Part shown: positions 7,812-13,380 of the stretch, piece by piece
Layout of the letters: each line of letters starts with the position of its first letter
Position numbering within the stretch: position 1 is the first letter of the stretch
Source of the DNA: Bacteroidaceae bacterium
Lineage (GTDB): Bacteria; Bacteroidota; Bacteroidia; Bacteroidales; Bacteroidaceae
Direction of reading: 5' to 3'
Assembly (NCBI GenBank): GCA_021443405.1
Contig: JABUUA010000033.1
Location: forward strand, 1-13,380
Length of the DNA stretch: 13,380 nucleotides
Made by a program: the position numbers and the translations under genes
The notes under the pieces: model-generated
What the model saw: only the letters and a program-made list of their open reading frames with translations
What the model was told of the DNA's origin: nothing
The model's database searches: none

Positions 7812-9003
7812 TGTCAGTACGTTTAATTTGGTTATTAATATATTTTCTTATACGATATCTTCGATAATACTTCGTGCCCACCCAGATGCCGTCGGCTATG
7901 GCAAACAAAACAATAGGGAGAACATACCAGAGTAACAAGTTCACCCATACCTGCATGGCGGGCAACGGAGGCGTCATCAGCTCCGTCTGTTCCTCCATCG
8001 GCAAACTCTCATCCGTCAGCACAGGCAGGTCGTTCACCGCCCACTTATGGGCAACCACGCCATCGCGCAACATCACCAGACCCGGGTTACTGCGGACCAC
8101 CGTCTTGAGCGCCACCCCGTCGGTCATGGCAAAGGGATATTCTGCACCCGTCATCTCGCTCCACTGGTTGATGGCTTCGTCGGTGCTACTGGTCAGACAC
8201 AGGAAGGGCATCTTCTGTTGTTCGCAGTACTCATAGAGCGCGTTGATGCGTTCCATGGTGCCGTCGTCAGCCTGTTCCATATAGGGCGCCACCAGCAAGA
8301 ACTTGTAGCCGGGTTGCGACAACCAGTCCATGGTGAGGTCGTCACCGTCCTCGGAATAGATGCTAAAATCTGCATAGTGCGCTGTTTCCCCCTTCTCCCA
8401 CTCCTCTGCAATCGCCGCCGGTAGGTCGGTGCCCACGCTGTAGGGGCGGAAATCGACAACAGGCAAGTGGTAAAGATTGTAGAGTGCCAGCACAAAGGCA
8501 AACACAATCGAATAGAGACTGATGGCCCATTGGTTGCGTTCCGAGATGAAACGAGTCATCCACCGAGGTCTCCATATAATGGCGACGGAAGCCAGCAACA
8601 GCACTACATTCTTCCAGAAGGTCTGCCAATTGGTCAGCACCACCGCATCGCCGAAGCATCCGCAATCCTGCACAGGATTCTCAATCGCCAAGTAAAGCGT
8701 GAGGGGCGTCAGCACCAACAGCATCACCAACGAGAGCAGCGAAGCAAAGCGTCTGCGGATGCCAAAGAACAAATAAATGCCCAGGCAGAACTCTACAATA
8801 GCCAGCAAAACCGCCAGTCCCAGGGCCACCATATCGGGCATCCATGCCGAGACATGGAAGGCAGCCGCGTAATCCTCCAGTTTGTACTCCGTGCCTCGTG
8901 GATCGATAAGCTTTACCAAGCCCGAGAACACAAACGTGCACGCAAGCAGCATGCGGCAGACGTTAATGCCAGACCAGCGCCACCTGCTTTTGCGTTTACT
9001 CAC
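7786..9003 (-). CDS. DoxX/MauE-like membrane protein with C-terminal thioredoxin-like region
   Basis: This 405-residue protein resembles the family NCBI names after BT_3928 of Bacteroides thetaiotaomicron (recalled). The N-terminal half has about five hydrophobic segments (roughly 14-31, 58-80, 87-106, 128-146, 159-178), as in DoxX/MauE proteins. The motif QDCGCFGD at 112-119, with C114 and C116 at a membrane edge, is the MauE-type cysteine motif linked to thiol redox. Residues about 185-325 look like a thioredoxin-like fold (DFRPYSVGTDLP, YKFLLVAPY, NPGLVMLRDGVVAHKW) but contain no CXXC. A last membrane segment spans about 352-374, and the tail is basic. The likely start is GTG at 9003, overlapping the DUF1599 stop by 8 nt. 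The alternative ATG at residue 18 would cut into the first membrane segment. The function is unproven; envelope thiol-disulfide chemistry is an inference. Confidence 0.85.
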   Translation of the reverse strand: MSKRKSRWRWSGINVCRMLLACTFVFSGLVKLIDPRGTEYKLEDYAAAFHVSAWMPDMVALGLAVLLAIVEFCLGIYLFFGIRRRFASLLSLVMLLVLTPLTLYLAIENPVQDCGCFGDAVVLTNWQTFWKNVVLLLASVAIIWRPRWMTRFISERNQWAISLYSIVFAFVLALYNLYHLPVVDFRPYSVGTDLPAAIAEEWEKGETAHYADFSIYSEDGDDLTMDWLSQPGYKFLLVAPYMEQADDGTMERINALYEYCEQQKMPFLCLTSSTDEAINQWSEMTGAEYPFAMTDGVALKTVVRSNPGLVMLRDGVVAHKWAVNDLPVLTDESLPMEEQTELMTPPLPAMQVWVNLLLWYVLPIVLFAIADGIWVGTKYYRRYRIRKYINNQIKRTDNEKENCCR

Positions 9004-9538
9004 CGAAAGTCAATTTTATCAGTCCGAAGACTGCATAGTTCATCATGTCCATATAGTTGGCATCGATGCCTTCAGACACCAACGTCTCTCCGCCGAGAGC
9101 TTCTATCTGTTTCGTTCGGAATATCTTCATTAAAATAAGATCGGTATAGCTGCTGACGAGCATGCCACGCCACGCCTCGTCGTAGTCGTGGTTTTTACGG
9201 AGCATGAGCTCAAGCGAACTTTGGGCATGCTTGTCATAAGCGGCCAGCGCCTCCTCCTGCGACATATCGTCCACCACCTCTGCAAAGCCACGTTCCAACT
9301 GTATCAAGCCCACGATGGCGTAGTTGACTATAGCTATAAACTCCGACCTGATGCCTTCATTCACCATTGACACGCCTTTGGTCTCAATGCTACGGATACG
9401 ATTGGCCTTGATGTATATTTGGTCCGTGACGCTACTGGGGCGCATGATGCGCCACGCAGCGCCGTAATCGTGCAATTTCTTCGCGAAAAGCGAGCGGCAC
9501 TCGTCCATCACCTGTCGGAATTGTTCTTCTGTCTTCAT
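8996..9538 (-). CDS. DUF1599 protein with two tandem repeats
   Basis: This is a 180-residue soluble protein of the DUF1599 family. InterPro, as I recall, calls this a nucleotide-modification-associated domain; no reaction has been shown to my knowledge. The sequence consists of two similar halves. Half one (about 17-84) runs LFAKKLHDYGAAWRIM, SSVTDQI, RIRSIE, VNEGI, NYAIVGLIQL. Half two (about 109-179) runs LMLRKNHDYDEAWRGM, SSYTDLI, RTKQIE, VSEGI, NYAVFGLIKL. The shared DYxxAWRxM, TD and NYA residues are the likely functional core. ATG at 9538 matches the usual MKTEEQF-type N-terminus. The AGAGAGG just before it touches the start codon and is too close for a normal Shine-Dalgarno site. The gene overlaps the DoxX-like gene by 8 nt, and a 10-bp hairpin ends 18 bases before its start. 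Its biochemical job is unknown. Confidence 0.85.
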   Translation of the reverse strand: MKTEEQFRQVMDECRSLFAKKLHDYGAAWRIMRPSSVTDQIYIKANRIRSIETKGVSMVNEGIRSEFIAIVNYAIVGLIQLERGFAEVVDDMSQEEALAAYDKHAQSSLELMLRKNHDYDEAWRGMLVSSYTDLILMKIFRTKQIEALGGETLVSEGIDANYMDMMNYAVFGLIKLTFGE

Positions 9539-9556
9539 CCTCTCTTATGTTCATAG

Positions 9557-9584
9557 AAGCCCGAAGTCACGTGGCTTCGGGCTT
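9557..9584 (-). terminator. 10-bp hairpin between the M23 peptidase and DUF1599 genes
   Basis: AAGCCCGAAG (9557-9566) and CTTCGGGCTT (9575-9584) form a perfect stem with an 8-base loop containing the palindrome CACGTG. It lies 29 bases after the peptidase stop. On the transcribed minus strand no U-run follows (CTATGAAC). It may terminate the upstream unit partially or act as a leader structure for DUF1599, whose ATG is 18 bases on. Confidence 0.6.
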
Positions 9585-9613
9585 TAGTATTTCCAGTTAT
9601 GCTACTATCTTTT

Positions 9614-10564
9614 TCAAGAGCATTTGATTATCTGTCCTGGGCGCAGCGTCTTGTTTTTCGAGATGTGGTTCATCGAGCAAAGCTTGCTGACCGTGGTGTG
9701 ATACTTGCGAGCAATGGTTGAAAGGGTCTCACCCTTCTTAACTTTATGCACCATAGAACGATTGGCACGCTCCTTACGCTGTTGCTGGAATGCCTGTGAC
9801 TCAGCTGTCTTTTCTGTCTCTTCCACCTCGGCCACGTCCTCACCACCTACGATGGTACGCTCGTTCACCAGGGCACCCTTGCCGCTGGAACGGAATATAT
9901 AATAGTCGCCACGGACATCTTGAGACTCGAAAGCAAACAATTTCTCGGGGTTGATGAACTCCCCTAAGAAGCGCGTTTCAAAGTGAAGATGCGGACCTGT
10001 GCTGCGGCCTGTGCTACCACCCAATCCGATGGGGTCGCCTGCCTTCACCGTCATGTTCTCTTTGATGAGATGCTTCGACAAGTGGCCATACACCGTTTCC
10101 AAGCCATTCGCGTGACGAATGATGATGTATTTGCCGTATCCCGTATAGCGGCCTTGGTCTGCCACCACGCGAATCTTACCGCTGAAAGCGGCGCGAATGG
10201 TGTCGCCCACATAGACTTTGATGTCCGTGCCATAGTGGTTTCTGCGGAAACTTCTGCGGTAGCCATAATGGGAAGTAACCACACGACTGTCGCAAGGCAT
10301 GTGGAACCTGCGCAGGTCAATCTTGTACTCCTTAGGCTTGCTGATATCGTAATGAACATACGCGTTCGTCCAACTTTGATACAAGTCGCCAGCTGGATCC
10401 TCGAGGGACTCCACCTGTTTCATACGCATCAGGGCGAGAGAGTCAACAGTTCGGAGTTTTTTATCAATCTTGGGAGCGTTGACCATAAGGTCCTGCGCCT
10501 GGGCCGTCAGGGTAGTGAGGCCCAATGCCAAGAAGGTTATTCGTATAGTCTTTCTAAATTGCAT
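9614..10564 (-). CDS. Secreted M23 (LytM-type) peptidoglycan endopeptidase with LysM domain
   Basis: This 316-residue exported cell-wall hydrolase has a signal peptide (about 1-23, cleavage after AQA). The M23 zinc peptidase domain spans about 95-210 with the full metal/catalytic set: H110 and D114 in HYGTD, H161 in YGHLS, and H192/H194 in PHLHFE. It should cut peptide cross-links of peptidoglycan in the periplasm and is probably active, because no key residue is missing. A charged, glutamate-rich linker (about 242-270) leads to a C-terminal LysM domain (about 272-315: HKVKKGETLSTIARKY, then LRPGQII) that binds glycan chains. The gene follows ndk after 51 bases with no promoter or hairpin seen, so it is probably read from the ndk promoter. 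The ATG at 10564 gives a good signal peptide. Confidence 0.93.
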   Translation of the reverse strand: MQFRKTIRITFLALGLTTLTAQAQDLMVNAPKIDKKLRTVDSLALMRMKQVESLEDPAGDLYQSWTNAYVHYDISKPKEYKIDLRRFHMPCDSRVVTSHYGYRRSFRRNHYGTDIKVYVGDTIRAAFSGKIRVVADQGRYTGYGKYIIIRHANGLETVYGHLSKHLIKENMTVKAGDPIGLGGSTGRSTGPHLHFETRFLGEFINPEKLFAFESQDVRGDYYIFRSSGKGALVNERTIVGGEDVAEVEETEKTAESQAFQQQRKERANRSMVHKVKKGETLSTIARKYHTTVSKLCSMNHISKNKTLRPGQIIKCS

Positions 10565-10615
10565 CTATAGTTTGTTTTGGTAAAAAAGAATTCGATGGTA
10601 TTAGTTATCGTTGTG

Positions 10616-11080
10616 TCAGTCCACTTCGTCCACGGCGTAGAGCGAACGGAGGTTGAGGTCTCCGAGGTCGAACACCTCGTCCACTTCAAAGAAACGGGCG
10701 ATTTCCTCCTTGGCGACACGAGGACCGTCGCTCGCATGCACCACGTTCTGCTGGTTACTCATGCTATAGTCGCCACGGATGGTACCGATAGCCGCATCGC
10801 GACCGTTCGTTACGCCCGCCATGGCACGCACCACTCGAACAGCCTCGACACCCTCGATACACATGGCCACCACGGGCGTCATCTGCATGGAGGCCTTCAG
10901 ATTGGGGAAGAAGGGGCGCTCTACGAGATGAGAGTAATGCTCAGCAAGCAGCTCGTCGCTCAACTGCATCATCTTCATGCCACAAATTCTCAATCCTTTG
11001 CGCTCAAAGCGAGAAATAATCTCGCCCATCAGGCCGCGCATTACTATGCAAGGTTTCAGTAAAACCAGTGTTCTTTCCAT
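10616..11080 (-). CDS. ndk: Nucleoside diphosphate kinase
   Basis: This 154-residue enzyme transfers phosphate from ATP to other nucleoside diphosphates through a phospho-histidine, balancing (d)NTP pools. The active-site histidine is H115 in NVVHASDG, and the nucleotide-site segment GTIRGDYSM lies at 99-107. The N-terminus TLVLLKPCIVMRG replaces the usual KPDA with KPC, a variant I recall from other Bacteroidota. The start is the ATG at 11080. A longer frame from a TTG at 11116 is rejected because its first bases lie inside the promoter box at 11114-11121. Normal family length (about 140-155) supports this. The gene stands directly behind recG but is separated from it by a U-tract terminator, so it has its own transcription unit, probably shared with the M23 peptidase gene. 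Confidence 0.96.
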   Translation of the reverse strand: MERTLVLLKPCIVMRGLMGEIISRFERKGLRICGMKMMQLSDELLAEHYSHLVERPFFPNLKASMQMTPVVAMCIEGVEAVRVVRAMAGVTNGRDAAIGTIRGDYSMSNQQNVVHASDGPRVAKEEIARFFEVDEVFDLGDLNLRSLYAVDEVD

Positions 11081-11113
11081 GTTGCAAATTTGCTTATAGA
11101 TAATATCGCGATA

Positions 11114-11121
11114 CAAAAGTA
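11114..11121 (-). promoter_or_regulatory. -7 promoter element of ndk
   Basis: Read on the minus strand, 11121-11114 is TACTTTTG, an exact match to the Bacteroidota -7 box TAnnTTTG, with transcription expected to start around 11107-11110 and a leader of about 28 bases. No good -33 TTTG is seen at the normal spacing, because that region is taken up by the recG terminator. Confidence 0.6.
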
Positions 11122-11122
11122 C

Positions 11123-11151
11123 AAAAAAAATCCGGAAAAGCCTACGGATTT
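11123..11151 (-). terminator. Intrinsic terminator of recG
   Basis: On the minus strand AAATCCG (11151-11145), a 10-base loop and CGGATTT (11134-11128) form a 7-bp stem that runs into a stretch of eight T in total (11130-11123). This is the only textbook rho-independent terminator in the window. It lies about 75 bases after the recG stop. The remaining gap 11152-11225 shows nothing further. Confidence 0.8.
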
Positions 11152-11225
11152 CTCAGTTTTTCTGCCTTTTTATAGGGTTTTACGTGCGAAACGACCTGCC
11201 GACACGCCCTTGGATTGCCTCCAAA

Positions 11226-13325
11226 TCATGAAATTTGAGACCAATCCATCGGGTTGGGATTGAGTTCGCGCAAGCGTTGCCACAGGACGGTGTTCTCTGC
11301 AGCGGGGCACACGGACTCGCGTGCCAAGACCTCCTTGGCCACGTCTCGCGCCTGCTGCACGATTTGGCCGTCCTTGCCGAGGTTGGCAATGTGCAGTTCG
11401 AAAGCAATGCCACTCTGCTGCGTTCCCTCCAAATCTCCCGGTCCGCGCAGTTTCATATCCTCCTCGGCAATCTCAAAACCGTCGCAGGTTTCCGTCATGA
11501 TTTGGATGCGCCGCCGGGTGTCCTGACCGAGATTGTAGCCTGTCACTAAAATACAATAAGACTGGTCGGCGCCACGTCCCACGCGCCCTCGAAGCTGATG
11601 CAGTTGTGCCAGACCAAAGCGGTCGGCGTTTTCGATAATCATCACGCTGGCGTTCGGTACATTCACGCCCACTTCAATCACGGTGGTCGCCACCAGAATC
11701 TGAGTTTCTCCCGAGGCAAAGAGGCGCATTTGCTCATCCTTCTCCGAGGGTTTCATCTTGCCATGCACCTTGCTTATCCGCAAGTCGGGGAACGCTTGCC
11801 GCAGTTGTTCGTATCCGTCCTCCAGATTCTTCAGGTCAATGCGTTCACTCTCTTTGATAAGCGGATAGACGACGTAAGCTTGCCGCCCTTGTCCTATCTG
11901 CGTGCGCAACTCGTGATAGAGAGAATTTCTCCGTTCGTCGTATTGATGGAGCGTTTTGACGGGCTTTCTCCCCGGGGGTAACTCGTCGATGACCGACACG
12001 TCCAGGTCGCCATACACCGTCATGGCGAGGGTCCGGGGGATGGGTGTCGCCGTCATCACGAGTACATGCGGCGGCATGTCATAGCCGCTCCAGAGCTTTC
12101 CGCGCTGGGCCACGCCGAAGCGATGTTGCTCGTCGATAATGGCCAGTCCCAAACGCTTGAATTTTACATTATCCTCTATCACGGCATGCGTGCCCACGAG
12201 GATGTGGACATCGCCCGCTTCCAGTCCTTCCAACACAGCCTTTCGCCTTTTTCCCTTCACCGTACCCGTGAGCAGTTCCACCCGCACCGGCATGTCGCCG
12301 AGCAACTGCTGGAAGGTGGCCAAGTGCTGTTCTGCAAGAATCTCAGTAGGGGCCATAATGACCGCCTGAAAGCCGTTGTCCAAAGCGATGAGTATGGTCA
12401 TCAGCGCCACCATGGTCTTGCCACTGCCCACATCGCCCTGCAGCAAACGGTTCATCTGCCGGCCCGTCTTCATGTCGCCGTGCATCTCACGAATCACGCG
12501 TTTCTGGGCTTCCGTCAGGGGGAAAGGCAGGTGATGGTAGTAAAAGTCGTTGAACAATTGTCCCACCCGACTGAACAGATAGCCGCTGACACGCTTCTGT
12601 CGCTCCTGCGTGGTCTTGAGGATGTTGAGTTGCACAAAGAACAACTCCTCAAACTTGAGTCTGTACGTGGCCTGCGAGAGTTGCTGGGCCGACTTCGGAT
12701 AGTGCATCGCCCGTATGGCTTCGTCGCGCGACATCAGTCCGAAGCGCCCGATGATACTGGGCGATAACGTCTCTGGCAACGCCTCTTTCAGCATGCCAAA
12801 CAGGTTGTTCGTCAGGTGTTCGAGGGTGCGAGAGTTAATGCCTCGCTTCTTCACCTTATCAGGCACGGAGTAATACGGCTGCATGCCCATCGTGCTCAGC
12901 ATAAGCGAATCGGCCGGGTCGATGTCGGGATGCGTGATGTTGAAGCGGCCGCCGAAGAACGTAGGCTTGCCAAAGACGATGTAGTCCACATGCTCCCGAT
13001 AGTTCCTTCGGGTGTAGTCGATGCCGTTGAACCACACCAAATCCACCACCTCATGCCCGTCTGTGAAGTGGCCCACCAGGCGGCGTTTGCGCCCCACGCC
13101 CTCGACGGTGAAGCTCAGTATCTGTCCGCGAAGCTGCACGAAAGGCATATCGCCCGACAATTCGTAGGTGTGATAGACGCGAGAGCGGTCGATGTGCTTG
13201 TAGGGATAGTATAATAGCAAATCGCCCAAGGTACTGATGTTCATCTGCTCCTTGAGCAATTTCCCTCGCTGTGGGCCGACGCCCGGCAGGAATTTTATGT
13301 CTGCGTTCAAATCGATTCCCGGCAT
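11226..13325 (-). CDS. recG: ATP-dependent DNA helicase RecG
   Basis: RecG is a 699-residue superfamily-2 helicase that reverses stalled replication forks and moves branched DNA junctions. The start LPGVGPQRGKLL (about 13-24) opens the N-terminal wedge region that grips the junction. The motor follows with Walker A GDVGSGKT (297-304, K303), the DExH box IIDEQHRFG (D398-H401), motif III TATPIPRT (425-432), and motif VI QLRGRVGRG (577-585), where the arginines sense ATP. GPGDLEGTQQSG near the C-terminus is the typical RecG tail. Length equals that of the E. coli protein (693). The ATG at 13325 overlaps the end of ispD by 19 nt, suggesting translational coupling. The gene ends at a strong terminator before ndk. 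Confidence 0.98.
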   Translation of the reverse strand: MPGIDLNADIKFLPGVGPQRGKLLKEQMNISTLGDLLLYYPYKHIDRSRVYHTYELSGDMPFVQLRGQILSFTVEGVGRKRRLVGHFTDGHEVVDLVWFNGIDYTRRNYREHVDYIVFGKPTFFGGRFNITHPDIDPADSLMLSTMGMQPYYSVPDKVKKRGINSRTLEHLTNNLFGMLKEALPETLSPSIIGRFGLMSRDEAIRAMHYPKSAQQLSQATYRLKFEELFFVQLNILKTTQERQKRVSGYLFSRVGQLFNDFYYHHLPFPLTEAQKRVIREMHGDMKTGRQMNRLLQGDVGSGKTMVALMTILIALDNGFQAVIMAPTEILAEQHLATFQQLLGDMPVRVELLTGTVKGKRRKAVLEGLEAGDVHILVGTHAVIEDNVKFKRLGLAIIDEQHRFGVAQRGKLWSGYDMPPHVLVMTATPIPRTLAMTVYGDLDVSVIDELPPGRKPVKTLHQYDERRNSLYHELRTQIGQGRQAYVVYPLIKESERIDLKNLEDGYEQLRQAFPDLRISKVHGKMKPSEKDEQMRLFASGETQILVATTVIEVGVNVPNASVMIIENADRFGLAQLHQLRGRVGRGADQSYCILVTGYNLGQDTRRRIQIMTETCDGFEIAEEDMKLRGPGDLEGTQQSGIAFELHIANLGKDGQIVQQARDVAKEVLARESVCPAAENTVLWQRLRELNPNPMDWSQIS

Positions 13326-13380
13326 AGGAACTCGGCGTACTTCAAGTCGCTCGGTGTTGTGATTTTGATGTTTTCATTAG
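13307..13380 (-). CDS. ispD: 2-C-methyl-D-erythritol 4-phosphate cytidylyltransferase, C-terminal end (5' part outside window)
   Basis: A minus-strand frame that enters from the window edge ends at TGA (13309-13307) and encodes 23 residues beginning NENIKITTPSDLKYAEFL. This closely matches the C-terminal signature of IspD (NIKxTxPxDLxxAE), the CTP-dependent enzyme of the non-mevalonate isoprenoid pathway. The stop lies within recG, with a 19-nt overlap in another frame. An ispD-recG neighbourhood fits what I recall of Bacteroidales genomes. Only the tail is visible, so catalytic residues cannot be checked. Confidence 0.8.
   Translation of the reverse strand, partial: NENIKITTPSDLKYAEFLCRESI

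Noticed and set aside
8467..9138. 223-codon plus-strand frame opposite the DoxX-like gene
   Set aside because: It is antisense to a gene with clear membrane segments and motif. The translation is rich in Q/H/R and has no recognisable domain.
11081..11116. TTG start giving ndk 12 extra N-terminal residues
   Set aside because: The extension overlaps the TACTTTTG promoter box, and ordinary NDK proteins begin at the MERTLVLLKP position.
11152..11225. Possible small gene or RNA between recG and its terminator
   Set aside because: There is no good start codon with a conserved-looking product and no stable long fold beyond short stems such as TTGGA/TCCAA. It is best read as recG 3' untranslated sequence.
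1..13380. Search for CRISPR repeats, insertion sequences, tRNA genes and att sites
   Set aside because: No spaced direct repeats, transposase-like proteins, terminal inverted repeats or tRNA cloverleaf patterns were noticed on reading both strands. The gene content is core housekeeping.

Overview
The window looks like a chromosomal core segment of an anaerobic member of the Bacteroidota, most probably Prevotella/Segatella or a close relative. Three things point there. Promoter boxes of the TAnnTTTG type precede etfB and ndk. Start codons mostly lack strong Shine-Dalgarno sequences. The gene order DUF1599 - DoxX/MauE-like membrane protein - tpiA - SPOR protein is, as I recall, typical of gut Bacteroidales. 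The genus is inference; the phylum is fairly secure. No mobile element, tRNA, rRNA or CRISPR array is visible, and nearly all the DNA is coding.

Left part (1-4146, + strand): the 3' end of an ABC-transporter ATPase gene, then a promoter and a three-gene unit, etfB-etfA-acyl-CoA dehydrogenase, closed by a GC-rich hairpin. The electron-transfer flavoprotein and the dehydrogenase very likely form one flavin redox system that moves electrons between an acyl-CoA/enoyl-CoA pair and another carrier. No thiolase, hydratase or hydroxyacyl-CoA dehydrogenase lies beside them here.

Middle (4175-6316, + strand): dnaG, the replication primase, with intact zinc-finger and TOPRIM motifs and a long C-terminal part. 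A short palindrome sits directly before its start codon. dnaG converges on the minus-strand genes.

Right part (6408-13380, all - strand). In transcription order: the end of ispD (isoprenoid synthesis), recG (replication-fork helicase, overlapping ispD), a U-tract terminator, ndk with its own promoter, an M23/LysM cell-wall peptidase, a hairpin, a DUF1599 protein, a DoxX/MauE-like membrane protein, tpiA (glycolysis), a hairpin, and a secreted SPOR-domain protein. The DUF1599, DoxX-like and tpiA genes overlap by 8 and 26 nt, so they are probably translationally coupled. That ties a glycolytic enzyme to a putative redox membrane protein and a protein of unknown function.

Most of the window is housekeeping. 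The points most worth a second look are the overlapping DUF1599-DoxX-tpiA trio, the internal duplication in the DUF1599 protein, the DoxX-thioredoxin-like fusion that lacks a CXXC motif, and strong hairpins without U-tracts placed about 20 nt before start codons.
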